From: Paenibacillus sp. FSL R5-0490
GTDB lineage: Bacteria; Bacillota; Bacilli; Bacillales; Cytobacillaceae
DNA: 64,000 nucleotides
Direction: 5' to 3'
Assembly (NCBI RefSeq): GCF_001956215.1
Contig: NZ_MRTQ01000011.1
Span: 83,601 to 147,600, forward strand
Shown: piece by piece, positions 24,884 to 34,922 of the stretch
Numbering within the stretch: the stretch's first letter is position 1
How the letters are laid out: every line of letters starts with the position of its first letter
Program-made: the position numbers and the translations under genes
Notes under the pieces: model-generated
The model's database searches: none
Told to the model about the DNA's origin: nothing
Seen by the model: only the letters and a program-made list of their open reading frames with translations

Positions 24884-24985
24884 CAAGAAGCATTGAACTT
24901 TGAGAATTAGATGGCGCAGGCCGCCTGCTCGAGCAGTACGGCAGCAGACATGGCGCATGTGCATTTCTTAATTGGAGGTAAGCCT

Positions 24986-26608
24986 ATGAAAAAGGGAAAA
25001 ATCTTTGTTGTCGGCTTTGGTCCGGGCGATCGTGAGCATATAACCAAGCGGGCTGTGGATGCGCTGCAGCAGAGTGATTGCATTATTGGCTATAAAACTT
25101 ACGTAGATCTGATCGAGACATACGTAACAGCAAGTTCGATTGTCAGCACAGGGATGACTGAAGAGGTATCCCGTGCGCAGGATGCAGTGAAAAGAGCGGA
25201 AGCCGGCCAAATTGTTTCTGTGATTTCGAGCGGTGACTCGGGCGTTTACGGCATGGCCGGCCTAGTGTATGAAGTGCTGATCGAATTGGGCTGGAAAGAA
25301 GAAGAAGGAATCGAAGTGGAAATTGTTCCTGGCATCTCTGCGATTAATTCATGTGCGAGCTTACTGGGTGCACCTGTCATGCATGACTCCTGCACCATCA
25401 GTCTGAGTGACCATTTAACACCCTGGACGGTAATCGAAAAGCGCATTGAAGCAGCCGGAATGGCAGATTTTGTCATTGCATTATATAACCCGAAAAGCGG
25501 CCGGCGGACACGGCAGATTGTCGAGGCACAAAGGATTCTATTAAAATATCGTTCTCCTGATACACCAGTGGGGCTTGTGAAAAGTGCTTACCGTGAAAAT
25601 CAGAATGTCATTCTGACGACACTGGCGGAAATGCTTGATCACGATATAGGCATGCTGACAACAGTTGTGATCGGGAATTCCTCCACTTTCTTTTATGACA
25701 ATAAAATCATTACGCCGAGAGGCTACCAGCGCAAGTATACGCTTGGGGAAGAGAAGCAAAGCTTAAAGCCGCATCAGCGTTTAAAAAAGGAAGCGGAGCC
25801 ATGGGCATTAAATCAGGAAACCGGGGAAGCAGTGCCCGGCTACGAGCAAATTGAAAGCAAAAAACAAGAATCCAGTTCACTGAATATGGCTTTAAAGGCT
25901 TTATCAATGGTGACGAAATCGGAGATTGACCAAACACATTTGGTGCAGCAGCCAATCGAAGATATTTTTGAATTTGCGGTTTCGCCTGGTGTAGCCAATA
26001 AATTTGTTACAGCTGACCAAATGCGTGTACTGGCAGAAGCTGTTGGCGAGAAAGGCACCATGGAATATACACCGGATCACCGATTCTTAATCAAGATTCC
26101 AACCGGACGGCCACAGTCAATTGTGGAAAAACTCGAACAGCATGATCTGACAGTCATGCCGGTAGGTGATGTTCTAAATGTAAAAGCCTGCGATTTTTGC
26201 TACGGGGAGAAGGCAGAATCCATTCCATATGCAGAGGAAATTGCAGCTGAACTTGGCGGCTTAAAGCTACCAAAGGAACTGCATATTGGCTTTAATGGCT
26301 GCGGTATGGCCTGTTATCGGGCGGTATTTGATGATATCGGCATTGTTTACCGCAAGAAGAAGTTTGATTTATTTATCGGGGCAAAGCCGGTTGGCCGTAC
26401 AGCCCATGCTGCCCAGCCGGTGGCAGAGGGAATTGAGCCTGAACAGCTGGTGCCGTTATTAAAGGAGATTATCGAAGAATACAAAGAAAATGCGCATCCG
26501 AATGAACGGCTTTTTAAATATTTTAAGCGCGTGAAAAAAATTCAGTATTTTACCTATCAGGATATGAGCTCCAAGATCGAAGTAGAGCCGGCACCATGCG
26601 GGGATTAG
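24986..26608 (+). CDS. cbiH60: CbiH60: cobalt-factor III C17-methyltransferase with an Fe-S C-terminal domain
   Basis: A 540-residue fusion. Residues ~1-245 are the tetrapyrrole methylase (FVVGFGPGDREHITKRA; SGDSGVYGMAG; VPGISAINSCASLLGAP) that performs ring contraction. Residues ~330-520 resemble half of a nitrite/sulfite reductase with candidate cluster cysteines CDFC near 403 and GCGMAC near 437. The same arrangement is known as CbiH60 in B. megaterium, where a [4Fe-4S] cluster was shown. ATG 24986 with TTGGAGGTAA upstream is the start; an in-frame ATG at 24911 adds an unlikely leader. First gene after the riboswitch. Confidence 0.93.
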   Translation: MKKGKIFVVGFGPGDREHITKRAVDALQQSDCIIGYKTYVDLIETYVTASSIVSTGMTEEVSRAQDAVKRAEAGQIVSVISSGDSGVYGMAGLVYEVLIELGWKEEEGIEVEIVPGISAINSCASLLGAPVMHDSCTISLSDHLTPWTVIEKRIEAAGMADFVIALYNPKSGRRTRQIVEAQRILLKYRSPDTPVGLVKSAYRENQNVILTTLAEMLDHDIGMLTTVVIGNSSTFFYDNKIITPRGYQRKYTLGEEKQSLKPHQRLKKEAEPWALNQETGEAVPGYEQIESKKQESSSLNMALKALSMVTKSEIDQTHLVQQPIEDIFEFAVSPGVANKFVTADQMRVLAEAVGEKGTMEYTPDHRFLIKIPTGRPQSIVEKLEQHDLTVMPVGDVLNVKACDFCYGEKAESIPYAEEIAAELGGLKLPKELHIGFNGCGMACYRAVFDDIGIVYRKKKFDLFIGAKPVGRTAHAAQPVAEGIEPEQLVPLLKEIIEEYKENAHPNERLFKYFKRVKKIQYFTYQDMSSKIEVEPAPCGD

Positions 26609-26617
26609 GAGGATCTC

Positions 26618-27388
26618 ATGATTTTATTTTTAGCAGGCACAAGTGATGCGAGAGCATTAGCCATTCAATTGAAAAATCAAGGTTATCCCTTATTGGCAAC
26701 CGTTGTCACAGAATCGGCAGCTGACAGCTTGAAAGCTGAAGGCATTTCTTATAAAGTGGGTCGGCTGACAGAAAATGACATGATTGAACTGATTCAGATG
26801 CAAGAGGTGACCACTGTGATTGATGCCAGTCATCCCTACGCGGAAGAAGCGTCAAAAACGGCCATGGCAGCAGCTAAAGCATGCAGCATTCCTTACATAC
26901 GTTACGAAAGGCCAAAGGAACAGTTTATCTCACCGCTCATCACTGAAGCTGAAAGCTATGAGGAAGCAGCAAAATTGGCTCAATCGCATAAAGGGACAAT
27001 CATGCTGACAACCGGCAGCAAAACGCTGGAAATCTTCACAAAATATCTGATGCGGGAGGAGATCCGGCTTGTATGCAGGATGCTCCCAAACATAGGAAAC
27101 ATGGAAAAATGCGATAAGCTTGGCGTTAAACAAAAGGACATCATTGCGATCCAGGGGCCATTTTCCGAATCATTAAACAAAGCTCTTTGTGAGCAATACG
27201 GTGTAACCCTGATGATTACAAAAGAAAGCGGCAAAGTGGGATCTGTGGATGAAAAAATGACAGCTGCTCTGGAGATGGGGATTCCTGTTATTTTGATTAA
27301 GCGGCCGCCACTTCATTATGAAAACTTTTGCACTTCTTTCGAAGAAGTGACTCAAAAATTGGGAGGGCTTTACACATGGCAAACATGA
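26618..27388 (+). CDS. cbiJ: Cobalt-precorrin-6A reductase
   Basis: A 256-residue CobK/CbiJ protein that reduces the C18-C19 bond of cobalt-precorrin-6A with NAD(P)H. Landmarks are FLAGTSDARALA at residues 4-15, IDASHPYAEEASKTA near 68, YIRYERP near 94, TTGSKTLEIF near 129 and IQGPFSESLN near 180. It follows cbiH60 by nine bases (site TTAGGAGGATCTC) and overlaps cbiC by 13 bases. Confidence 0.93.
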   Translation: MILFLAGTSDARALAIQLKNQGYPLLATVVTESAADSLKAEGISYKVGRLTENDMIELIQMQEVTTVIDASHPYAEEASKTAMAAAKACSIPYIRYERPKEQFISPLITEAESYEEAAKLAQSHKGTIMLTTGSKTLEIFTKYLMREEIRLVCRMLPNIGNMEKCDKLGVKQKDIIAIQGPFSESLNKALCEQYGVTLMITKESGKVGSVDEKMTAALEMGIPVILIKRPPLHYENFCTSFEEVTQKLGGLYTWQT

Positions 27389-28050
27389 ACTTTAATACCA
27401 CATTTGTACCGGTAACGGTAGATCCGGATAAAATTTATGATCACAGCTTCGCGATTATTAAAGAGGAGATGGGTGAGCATCCATTTACAAATGAGCAGTG
27501 GCTGGTGGTTCGGCGTGTCATCCATGCCTCGGCCGATTTCGAGCTGGGGCGAAGCATGATTTTTACACCAGATGCCATTGAAGCAGGGGTTCAATCGATT
27601 TTAGCAGGCCGTCATGTCGTGGCAGATGTACAGATGATTGAAAGCGGGTCAGGACGCAAGCGATTCCAAAAGCATGGCGGGGACCTGCATTGTTATATTG
27701 CGGATGAAGATGTTTCTAAAGAAGCAAAGGCACAGGGAACAACACGTGCGATCATTTCCATGCAAAAAGCAACGAGTCTGCATGAAGGGGGCATCTATGC
27801 TATCGGCAATGCGCCAACAGCACTGCTGGAATTGATTCGTTTAATTAAAGAAGGCCTAGCAAAACCTGACTTAATTATTGGCATGCCAGTCGGCTTTGTA
27901 TCAGCGGCAGAGTCCAAAGCCGAGCTGGCCGTGCTTGAAGGGATCCCATTTATTACGAATGCAGGGAGAAAGGGTGGCAGTACAGTGACGGTCGCTGCGC
28001 TGAATGCCATTTCGATTATGGCGGATGAACGGGCAAAAGCAGCGAAATAA
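27376..28050 (+). CDS. cbiC: Cobalt-precorrin-8 methylmutase
   Basis: A 224-residue CbiC/CobH protein that moves a methyl group from C11 to C12, giving cobyrinic acid. The catalytic His is His50 in RRVIHASADFE; IYAIGNAPTALLEL and GMPVGFVSAAESKAEL near the C-terminus are family signatures. ATG 27376 is preceded by GGGAGGG and overlaps cbiJ; the longer frame from 27328 has no support. The gene overlaps cbiD by about 26 bases. Confidence 0.93.
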   Translation: MANMNFNTTFVPVTVDPDKIYDHSFAIIKEEMGEHPFTNEQWLVVRRVIHASADFELGRSMIFTPDAIEAGVQSILAGRHVVADVQMIESGSGRKRFQKHGGDLHCYIADEDVSKEAKAQGTTRAIISMQKATSLHEGGIYAIGNAPTALLELIRLIKEGLAKPDLIIGMPVGFVSAAESKAELAVLEGIPFITNAGRKGGSTVTVAALNAISIMADERAKAAK

Positions 28051-29161
28051 AAAAGATCCATCCCAAATGCGGCACGGCTATACGACAGGTGCCTGTGCCG
28101 CAGCCATGACAAAGGCAGCGCTGCAGGCACTTGTGACCGGAGAGGTGCCAAATGAAGTTACGATTTATCTGCCGGTTGGCCAGTATGCCACTTTTAAAGT
28201 GACGGCTTTTGATCGGTCAGATGGCCGGGTCATGTGCGAAACGATCAAAGATGCCGGGGACGACCCGGACGCCACACATCAGGCACGAATTCAAAGTACG
28301 GTCACTTATGCCATAACAGAAGGCATCCATTTAGATGGCGGGATCGGTGTAGGACGGGTCACGAAAGCCGGGCTGCCAGTAGCGGTAGGGCAGGCAGCGA
28401 TCAACCCGGTGCCGCGTAAAATGATCCATGGTGTCGTCCAGGAAGCAATGGACAAATATAAAGTAAATCGGGGCATTGAAGTAGTCATTTCGGTTCCGGA
28501 CGGTGCAGAAATAGCTGAAAAAACATTGAATGGCCGATTAGGAATTATCGGAGGAATCTCGATATTAGGAACAAGGGGAACGGTGGTTCCATTTTCCAGT
28601 TCCGCCTATATGGCAAGTATCGCTCAGGCGATCAATGTCGCAAAAGAAGCAGGATGTGATCATTTAGTCATCACAACAGGCGGACGCAGTGAAAAATTTG
28701 CCATGAAGCAGTATCCGCATTTGCCGGAAGAAGCCTTTATCGAAATGGGCGACTTTGTCGGTTTTACTTTGAAGAATATAGCAAGGAAGAAGATTCCCAA
28801 AGTCTCTCTTGTAGGGATGATGGGGAAATTCTCAAAGGTTGCACAGGGAGTTATGATGGTGCACTCAAAAAGTGCACCAGTCAGTTTCGAGTTTTTAGCA
28901 GGTATGGCCAATAAAGTGGAAGTCAGCGAGGAAATTCAGCAGGACATTTTACAGGCAAATACGGCTTCACAGGTTGGTGAAATCCTGCAGGGAAACGAAG
29001 AATTCTTTGAAGCCCTTTGCCGAAACTGCTGTTATTATGCACTGAATCATATGAACGCAAACGTCAAAGTATCGACAACTCTGTATGCCATGAACGGAAG
29101 CTGTCTAGGAAAGGCTGAGAATATTGACAAATTGGATGAAGATGATTGGTATCGGGGATAA
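28025..29161 (+). CDS. cbiD: Cobalt-precorrin-5B C1-methyltransferase
   Basis: A 378-residue CbiD, which methylates C1 in the anaerobic pathway. [18 protein letters not shown] near residue 15 is the family hallmark; [14 protein letters not shown] and [11 protein letters not shown] follow. Presence of cbiD and cbiG shows that this is the oxygen-independent route. The start is uncertain: ATG 28025 overlaps cbiC by 26 bases; ATG 28004 and ATG 28067 are other options with no better ribosome site. It overlaps cbiET by 26 bases. Confidence 0.9.
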   Translation: MNGQKQRNKKDPSQMRHGYTTGACAAAMTKAALQALVTGEVPNEVTIYLPVGQYATFKVTAFDRSDGRVMCETIKDAGDDPDATHQARIQSTVTYAITEGIHLDGGIGVGRVTKAGLPVAVGQAAINPVPRKMIHGVVQEAMDKYKVNRGIEVVISVPDGAEIAEKTLNGRLGIIGGISILGTRGTVVPFSSSAYMASIAQAINVAKEAGCDHLVITTGGRSEKFAMKQYPHLPEEAFIEMGDFVGFTLKNIARKKIPKVSLVGMMGKFSKVAQGVMMVHSKSAPVSFEFLAGMANKVEVSEEIQQDILQANTASQVGEILQGNEEFFEALCRNCCYYALNHMNANVKVSTTLYAMNGSCLGKAENIDKLDEDDWYRG

Positions 29162-30329
29162 TGGCGCGGCAGGCTTGCTCCCCTCATACATAGACTGGAT
29201 TCATGAATGTGAGGTCCTGGTCGGCGGGGAACGCCATTTGCAATTTTTCCCGGGGTTTACTGGAGAGAAAAAAGTAATTAAAGGCGGCTTGGCGGCCTTA
29301 ACGGCTGACCTGCAGCAGGAAACACGCAATACGGTTATTTTGGTGTCGGGTGATCCGCTGTTTTATGGGCTTGGCGGTGTATTGGCAAAAAAGCTTCCAT
29401 TGGAGATTTATCCTTATACAAGCTCTGTTCAGCTCGCTTTTTCAAAAATGCAGGTAAGCTGGCAGGATGCGTATATTGTCAGCCTGCACGGCCGTTCTAT
29501 TAAAGGTTTTGCCCAAAGAATCGACGGTCGGAAAAAGATTGCTATTTTAACAGATGAAAAGAATACACCACAGGCCATTGCAGCGTATTTAAAGGAGTTC
29601 GGCATGACGGAGTATGATGCCTTTGTTGCTGAAAATCTGCAGGGGGAAAATGAACGCTGCCGCTTTTTCACCTTGGACGAAATGGAGCAATCATTCTTTT
29701 CTCCTTTGAATGTGGTGATTTTAAAGCAGCGTATGTCTGTGGAGCGTGCCTCACTGGGAATTCCGGATGACAGGTTCGTACAGAGAAAGCCGGATAAAGG
29801 CCTGATTACGAAAAAGGAGATCAGGACTCTCTGTCTGCAGGAGTTAGAGCTAAAGGAAAACAGCATCGTCTGGGATATTGGAACCTGCACAGGGTCCGTT
29901 GCGATTGAAGCAGCGAAAATAGCCCGGGAAGGTGCGGTGTATGCGATTGAAAAGAATGAGGGTGATCTGGGAAACTGCCTGGAAAATCAATTAAGACATC
30001 GGACAGATTTCACGGCCGTCCTTGGAAAGGCACCTGAGAGGCTGGATGAATTTCCTGATCCGAATGCTATTTTTATAGGCGGAAATGGCGGGAATATGGA
30101 GCTTTTATTGCAGATATGCCTTTCACGGCTGCAGCCAAATGGCCGGCTCGTTATGAATATTGCCACGATCGAAAATCTCGCAGAAGCGATGCAGCATTTG
30201 AAAAATCTGGGCTGTGAAGTATCCGTATTGCAGGCACAGATTTCTAAAAGCAAGCCAATTTTGCATTTAACGCGCTTCCAACCGTTAAATCCCATTTTTA
30301 TTGTGACTGCAAAGAAAGGAAAGAACTAA
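29136..30329 (+). CDS. cbiET: Fused cobalt-precorrin-7 C5/C15-methyltransferase and decarboxylase
   Basis: A 397-residue fusion equal to CobL. Residues ~1-195 are CbiE, a tetrapyrrole methylase with [14 protein letters not shown] and [12 protein letters not shown]; residues ~205-397 are CbiT, a Rossmann methyltransferase with [16 protein letters not shown] and IFIGGNGGN, which also decarboxylates the C12 acetate. ATG 29136 (or 29142) inside the end of cbiD is the start. Domain order is as in B. megaterium cbiET. Confidence 0.92.
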   Translation: MKMIGIGDNGAAGLLPSYIDWIHECEVLVGGERHLQFFPGFTGEKKVIKGGLAALTADLQQETRNTVILVSGDPLFYGLGGVLAKKLPLEIYPYTSSVQLAFSKMQVSWQDAYIVSLHGRSIKGFAQRIDGRKKIAILTDEKNTPQAIAAYLKEFGMTEYDAFVAENLQGENERCRFFTLDEMEQSFFSPLNVVILKQRMSVERASLGIPDDRFVQRKPDKGLITKKEIRTLCLQELELKENSIVWDIGTCTGSVAIEAAKIAREGAVYAIEKNEGDLGNCLENQLRHRTDFTAVLGKAPERLDEFPDPNAIFIGGNGGNMELLLQICLSRLQPNGRLVMNIATIENLAEAMQHLKNLGCEVSVLQAQISKSKPILHLTRFQPLNPIFIVTAKKGKN

Positions 30330-31034
30330 ATGAGAATCGGAACTTTATATGGATTAGGAGTCGGGCCGGGAGATCCGGAATTAATCACGGTAAAAGCATT
30401 CCGCAAATTGCAGGAAAGCCCGGTCATTGCTTATCCAAAAAAATTAAGAGGCAGTAAATCCTACGCCCATCAAATTGTAGACATGTATATAAATCCCGAA
30501 GAAAAAGAAATGCTTGGTTTGGTTTTTCCAATGACAAAAGACGAAGAGACATTAAGGGCTGAATGGACAAAATCCGCAAAAGCTATTTATGGCTTTCTGT
30601 CTCAGGGAAAAGATGTAGCATTCGTGACGGAAGGGGATCCGATGCTGTTCAGCACATTTATCCATTTAATGAAGCTGATGCAGAAGATGCATCCCGATGT
30701 TCCAATTGAAACGGTAGCTGGCATCTCGTCTTTTAATGGTTCTGTTAATCGCTTGGGAATACCCCTGGCTGATGGCGATGACCATGTCGCGATGATTCCG
30801 GCAACCGAGAATATGGTGGAAATGCGGCGGGTGATTGAAACTCATGATGCGATTGTCTTCATTAAAGTAGCGAAAGTATTGGACGATATGCTGAACTTAT
30901 TGGAGGAAATGGATTTATTGGACAAAACACATGTTGTAACAAAGGTTACATCTGACGAAGAGGTTATATGGAATGTCCATGAGCTCCGGGGAGCTGAGTT
31001 AAATTACTTGTCATGTATGGTGGTGCGCAAATGA
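30330..31034 (+). CDS. cbiL: Cobalt-factor II C20-methyltransferase
   Basis: A 234-residue tetrapyrrole methylase of the CbiL/CobI type. LYGLGVGPGDPELITVKA at residues 6-23, VAFVTEGDPMLFSTF near 90 and ETVAGISSFNGSVNRLGIPL near 125 identify it. The gene starts directly after the cbiET stop with GAAAGGAAAGAAC as ribosome site and overlaps cbiF by ATGA. Confidence 0.93.
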   Translation: MRIGTLYGLGVGPGDPELITVKAFRKLQESPVIAYPKKLRGSKSYAHQIVDMYINPEEKEMLGLVFPMTKDEETLRAEWTKSAKAIYGFLSQGKDVAFVTEGDPMLFSTFIHLMKLMQKMHPDVPIETVAGISSFNGSVNRLGIPLADGDDHVAMIPATENMVEMRRVIETHDAIVFIKVAKVLDDMLNLLEEMDLLDKTHVVTKVTSDEEVIWNVHELRGAELNYLSCMVVRK

Positions 31035-31813
31035 AAAAAATTTGGATTATCGGAGCAGGACCAGGAGATCCCGATTTAATTACGGTAAAAGGCTTAAAAC
31101 TATTAAATAAGGCTGATGTTGTCATGTATACCGACTCCCTTGTCAGCGAGACATTAGTATCGGAAGCCAAGGAGTCGGCAGAGATTATCCGCACAGCCGG
31201 AATGCATCTTGAAGAAATGGTGGATTGTATTGCTAAACGAGTCCATGCTGGTAAAACGGTTGTACGTTTACATACAGGCGACCCGGCGATGTACGGGGCA
31301 ACGATGGAGCAAGTGGCACTATTGAAACAGCACGATATAGGCTGTGAAGTTGTGCCGGGGGTGAGTTCTGTTTTTGCCTCCGCAGCAGCAGTCGGGGCAG
31401 AACTGACGATTCCGGATTTAACACAAACGCTTATTTTAACAAGGGCTGAAGGGCGGACACCAGTGCCGGAGCGTGAAAAATTACAGGCTTTGGCCAGCCA
31501 TCATTGTACAATCGCGATGTTTCTGAGTGCGACCTTAACAAAGAAAATCACAAAGGAACTGCAGGCAGCCGGATGGGAAGACAATACACCCGTTGCGGTT
31601 GTGCAGCGTGCTTCTTGGCCCGATCAGAAAATTGTCCGCACCACACTGTCTGAGCTGGACGAAGCGATGCGTGTCAACGGAATCCGCAAGCATGCGATGA
31701 TTCTGGCAGGCTGGGCATTGGACCCGCATATCCATGAAAAAGAATACCGCTCGAAGCTATATGACAAAACATTCACACATGGCTTCCGCAAAGGTGTGAC
31801 GTCGAATGATTAG
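31031..31813 (+). CDS. cbiF: Cobalt-precorrin-4 C11-methyltransferase
   Basis: A 260-residue methylase of the CbiF/CobM type (IGAGPGDPDLITVKG at residues 6-20, LHTGDPAMYGATMEQ near 83, VVPGVSSVFASAAAVGAEL near 110). ATG 31031 overlaps the cbiL stop by four bases, so a start at 31013 is rejected. It overlaps cbiG by eight bases. Confidence 0.93.
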   Translation: MKKIWIIGAGPGDPDLITVKGLKLLNKADVVMYTDSLVSETLVSEAKESAEIIRTAGMHLEEMVDCIAKRVHAGKTVVRLHTGDPAMYGATMEQVALLKQHDIGCEVVPGVSSVFASAAAVGAELTIPDLTQTLILTRAEGRTPVPEREKLQALASHHCTIAMFLSATLTKKITKELQAAGWEDNTPVAVVQRASWPDQKIVRTTLSELDEAMRVNGIRKHAMILAGWALDPHIHEKEYRSKLYDKTFTHGFRKGVTSND

Positions 31814-32942
31814 TTTGCGCGAATGTGAAATGCCGGTAATTGATAAGCGTAAACCCTATGCTCTTGTTGCCATTACAAAGCATGGGGTGGCGCATGCAAG
31901 AAGCTATGCGGAAACATTCCCGTATGCAGACCTGTATTATATGAAAAAATTCGAACAGGGTGATGAAGAAGCACGGCAAATTCAGTTATTTGATGGCACG
32001 GTCCGCCTATTATTGCCCGCATTATTCCAGCAGTATAAAGGGATTATCTGCATCATTTCCCTCGGTGCTGTCGTCCGCATGATTGCCCCGCTTTTGATCG
32101 ATAAAAAGACGGACCCTGCCGTGCTGGTGGTTGATGATAAAGGCCAGTATGTTGTTAGTGTTTTATCCGGCCATATTGGCGGTGCCAATGCCTTAACCCA
32201 TGAATTTGCCCATGCGATTGGGGCGTCCCCCGTTGTGACCACCGCATCAGATGTTCAAAAAACGATTCCCGTCGATTTATTTGGCGCCCAATTCGGGTGG
32301 ATGTGGGATAGTGACGAAAAATTAACACCCGTCAGTGCATCGGTTGTCAATGAAGAGCATGTGGCAATCGTGCAGGAAACAGGTGAAAAGAATTGGTGGA
32401 TGTACGACCGGGAACTGCCGGACAATCTAAAAATCTATCAATCTATAGAGGAAGCCATCAAGGCAAAGCCTCAAGCGGCACTCCTTATTACAGATCGCAT
32501 TTTAGTGCCGCATGAAGAGGAGCTGCTTGAGAATGGCGTGCTGTACCGTCCAAAATCAATTGTTCTTGGGATTGGGTGCAATCGAGGCACGTCAATGGCA
32601 GAGGTTGAAAGAGTAATCGATGAGACATTGGCAGAGCAAGGTTTGAGCAAAAAAAGTGTCAAAGCGATTGCATCTATTAATCTGAAAAAAGACGAGGCAG
32701 CCCTGCTGGAATTAACAGCTAAATATAACTGGCCGTTTGTTACATACACACCTGAAGAGCTGAATGAGATTCCTATGCAGAATCCGTCGGACACCGTCTT
32801 TAAATATACCGGCGCGTATGGGGTCAGCGAGCCGGCGGCCATGAGATATGCAAAGGCGAAGGAATTGCTGCTGGCGAAAAAGAAGAGTGGCAATGTGACC
32901 ATCAGCATTGCACGCATCAATTTTGAGGAGGGAAGAGGATGA
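31806..32942 (+). CDS. cbiG: Cobalt-precorrin-5A hydrolase
   Basis: A 378-residue CbiG that opens the delta-lactone of cobalt-precorrin-5A and releases C20 as acetaldehyde. The N-terminal and middle domains carry IISLGAVVRMIAPLL and VLSGHIGGANALTHEFA near residues 83 and 118, and the C-terminal domain GIGCNRGTSMAEVE near 255 and YTGAYGVSEPAAM near 337. ATG 31806 overlaps cbiF; ATG 31830 is possible. It overlaps cbiA by ATGA. Confidence 0.92.
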   Translation: MISLRECEMPVIDKRKPYALVAITKHGVAHARSYAETFPYADLYYMKKFEQGDEEARQIQLFDGTVRLLLPALFQQYKGIICIISLGAVVRMIAPLLIDKKTDPAVLVVDDKGQYVVSVLSGHIGGANALTHEFAHAIGASPVVTTASDVQKTIPVDLFGAQFGWMWDSDEKLTPVSASVVNEEHVAIVQETGEKNWWMYDRELPDNLKIYQSIEEAIKAKPQAALLITDRILVPHEEELLENGVLYRPKSIVLGIGCNRGTSMAEVERVIDETLAEQGLSKKSVKAIASINLKKDEAALLELTAKYNWPFVTYTPEELNEIPMQNPSDTVFKYTGAYGVSEPAAMRYAKAKELLLAKKKSGNVTISIARINFEEGRG

Positions 32943-34324
32943 ATCGATTTGTTCTGGCCGGAACTGGAAGCGGTGTAGGAAAAACAACCTTCACGATCGG
33001 CATTATGCGTGCACTGATGAAGCGGGGGTTAACCGTGCAGGGCTTTAAATGCGGCCCGGATTACATTGACCCGGCGTATCACACAGCAGTCACCAACCGC
33101 CCTTCCCGAAATATTGATAGTTTCATGATGTCCCATGATACCGTGAATGCCATTGTCGCAAGAGCAAGCTGCGATACTGATGTATCAGTTATTGAGGGAG
33201 TGATGGGCTTTTATGACGGCAAATCACCATTATCCAATGAAGGATCTGCTGCCCATATTAGCGGGATTACAAAAAGTCCTGTCATATTAATTGTCAATGC
33301 GGCAAGTATGGCAAGAAGTGCGGCTGCGATTGTCAAAGGTTTTCAAATGCTTGATGAAAGCTCCCATATCGTTGGTGTCCTTGCCAATCAATTAGGAAGC
33401 AAAAGCCATTTTGACATTGTCAAATCAGCGATTGAACAAGAATGCGGAATTCCTGTCATTGGCTATCTCCCAAAAGGGGCTGTAGCAAAGATGCCAAGCC
33501 GTCATTTGGGGCTGGTGCCGGCCATTGAACGCGGTGATTTAGATTCCTATTTTGAAAGTTTGGCAGAAGCGATTGAAGAAACAGTCGATATTGATCAGCT
33601 TCTGGAATTAACGAAAGCCCAAGTCCTGGAGGTTTCCTCTTCGATTTTTGATGCTCAGCCGGAAAGACAGGAAGTACATATTGCGGTTGCCAGAGATGCG
33701 GCCTTTAATTTTTATTATGAAGAAAACTTAGAATTGCTGCGAGCCCATGGAGCCACATTGCATTTCTTCTCACCGCTCGACAACGAGGAAGTTCCTGAAA
33801 GAGCACAGGGGCTTTATATTGGCGGCGGCTTCCCGGAAGAGTTTGCTGCAGCATTGGCAAGAAATGAAGCATCAAAACTTTCTATCAAGGCCGCGCTGGA
33901 GAAGGGTCTGCCGACATTGGCAGAATGCGGCGGATTTATGTATTTAACAGAAGAAATTGTGGATCGAAAAGGACAGGCATTCCCGATGATCGGTGTAATT
34001 CCGGGCCGGGTCAGGATGCAGGATAAATTGGCTGCACTCGGGTATCGGGAAATCACAGGTGTTCCGGGCAACTTCCTAATGAATGAAGGAGAGCAGGCCA
34101 AAGGGCATGAATTCCATTACTCGGCATATGAAGGAGAGCACTCATCACCGGCTTACTTTAGCAAGGGCCGATTCCGCTCTCAGAAGGAAGGCTATTTAAC
34201 TGATAATCTTGCAGCCGGCTATATACACTTTCATTTTGCATCGAATCCTCATCTTGTGAAGAATTGGCTGGCAGCTTGTTTGGAGGCAGAACATGAATTA
34301 TTTCCCGTTATTAATGAATCTTGA
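32939..34324 (+). CDS. cbiA: Cobyrinic acid a,c-diamide synthase
   Basis: A 461-residue glutamine amidotransferase. The N-terminal ATPase half has GTGSGVGKTT (P-loop) and GFKCGPDYIDPAYH; the C-terminal class I amidotransferase half has YIGGGFPEEFAAAL, the nucleophile Cys in LAECGGFMYL and the His/Glu region in GYIHFHFASNP. It amidates side chains a and c with ATP and glutamine. It overlaps sirC by 32 bases. No cbiP is present in the window. Confidence 0.93.
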   Translation: MNRFVLAGTGSGVGKTTFTIGIMRALMKRGLTVQGFKCGPDYIDPAYHTAVTNRPSRNIDSFMMSHDTVNAIVARASCDTDVSVIEGVMGFYDGKSPLSNEGSAAHISGITKSPVILIVNAASMARSAAAIVKGFQMLDESSHIVGVLANQLGSKSHFDIVKSAIEQECGIPVIGYLPKGAVAKMPSRHLGLVPAIERGDLDSYFESLAEAIEETVDIDQLLELTKAQVLEVSSSIFDAQPERQEVHIAVARDAAFNFYYEENLELLRAHGATLHFFSPLDNEEVPERAQGLYIGGGFPEEFAAALARNEASKLSIKAALEKGLPTLAECGGFMYLTEEIVDRKGQAFPMIGVIPGRVRMQDKLAALGYREITGVPGNFLMNEGEQAKGHEFHYSAYEGEHSSPAYFSKGRFRSQKEGYLTDNLAAGYIHFHFASNPHLVKNWLAACLEAEHELFPVINES

Positions 34325-34922
34325 TTATAAAAAGGTGGTTATTGTCGGTGGCGGACATGTGGCACGACAGAAGGCTGAAGCGCTGCTGCCGACAAAAGCA
34401 CAAGTATCTTTGATCAGCCCAACGGTGACAGAAAAATTGCAGCAATATATCAATAAAGGACTTCTGACATGGAAAGAAAAATCATTTGAACCGGCTGATT
34501 TAGATGACGCGGCCCTGATATTCGCTGTCACAAACGACGAAGAAGTAAACAATGCAGTGGAAGAAGCCGCACAGCATTGGCAGCTGCTCAGCCGGGCAGA
34601 TGCAAAGGGGAGGGTGGATTTCATTAATCCCGCAGTTGTCCGCCGCGGTGAATTCGTTTTGACCGTATCTACATCTGGCGGGAGCCCGGGTCTGACCCGC
34701 AAAGTGAAGGGAGAATTAGCAGAGCAATATGGAGAGCATTACGCCCAGTATGTATCTTTTTTGAAGGAAGCCCGTCAGCGAATCTTAGAGAAATTTACCG
34801 GGAATGAGAAAAAGCAGCTGTTGGCAGAGCTTTTGGATCCTCAACTTTTGGAGTGGATGGAGCAAGGGGATAAGCAAAAATGTGAAGACTGGCTGCTTAA
34901 GCGTTTAGGAGAAAAGCAATGA
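34293..34922 (+). CDS. sirC: Precorrin-2 dehydrogenase
   Basis: A 209-residue SirC/Met8-type NAD-dependent dehydrogenase that converts precorrin-2 to sirohydrochlorin, the substrate of CbiX. The Rossmann motif VVIVGGGHVARQKAEALL is at residues 15-32 and STSGGSPGLTRKVK near 129 is typical. No ferrochelatase domain beyond the usual fold. ATG 34293 has GGAGG nearby within cbiA; the stop overlaps cobA by ATGA. Confidence 0.92.
   Translation: MNYFPLLMNLDYKKVVIVGGGHVARQKAEALLPTKAQVSLISPTVTEKLQQYINKGLLTWKEKSFEPADLDDAALIFAVTNDEEVNNAVEEAAQHWQLLSRADAKGRVDFINPAVVRRGEFVLTVSTSGGSPGLTRKVKGELAEQYGEHYAQYVSFLKEARQRILEKFTGNEKKQLLAELLDPQLLEWMEQGDKQKCEDWLLKRLGEKQ

Noticed and set aside
24911..24985. Extended N-terminus for CbiH60 from ATG 24911
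   Set aside because: The true start at 24986 has a standard ribosome site and gives the family N-terminus; the extension is not methylase-like.
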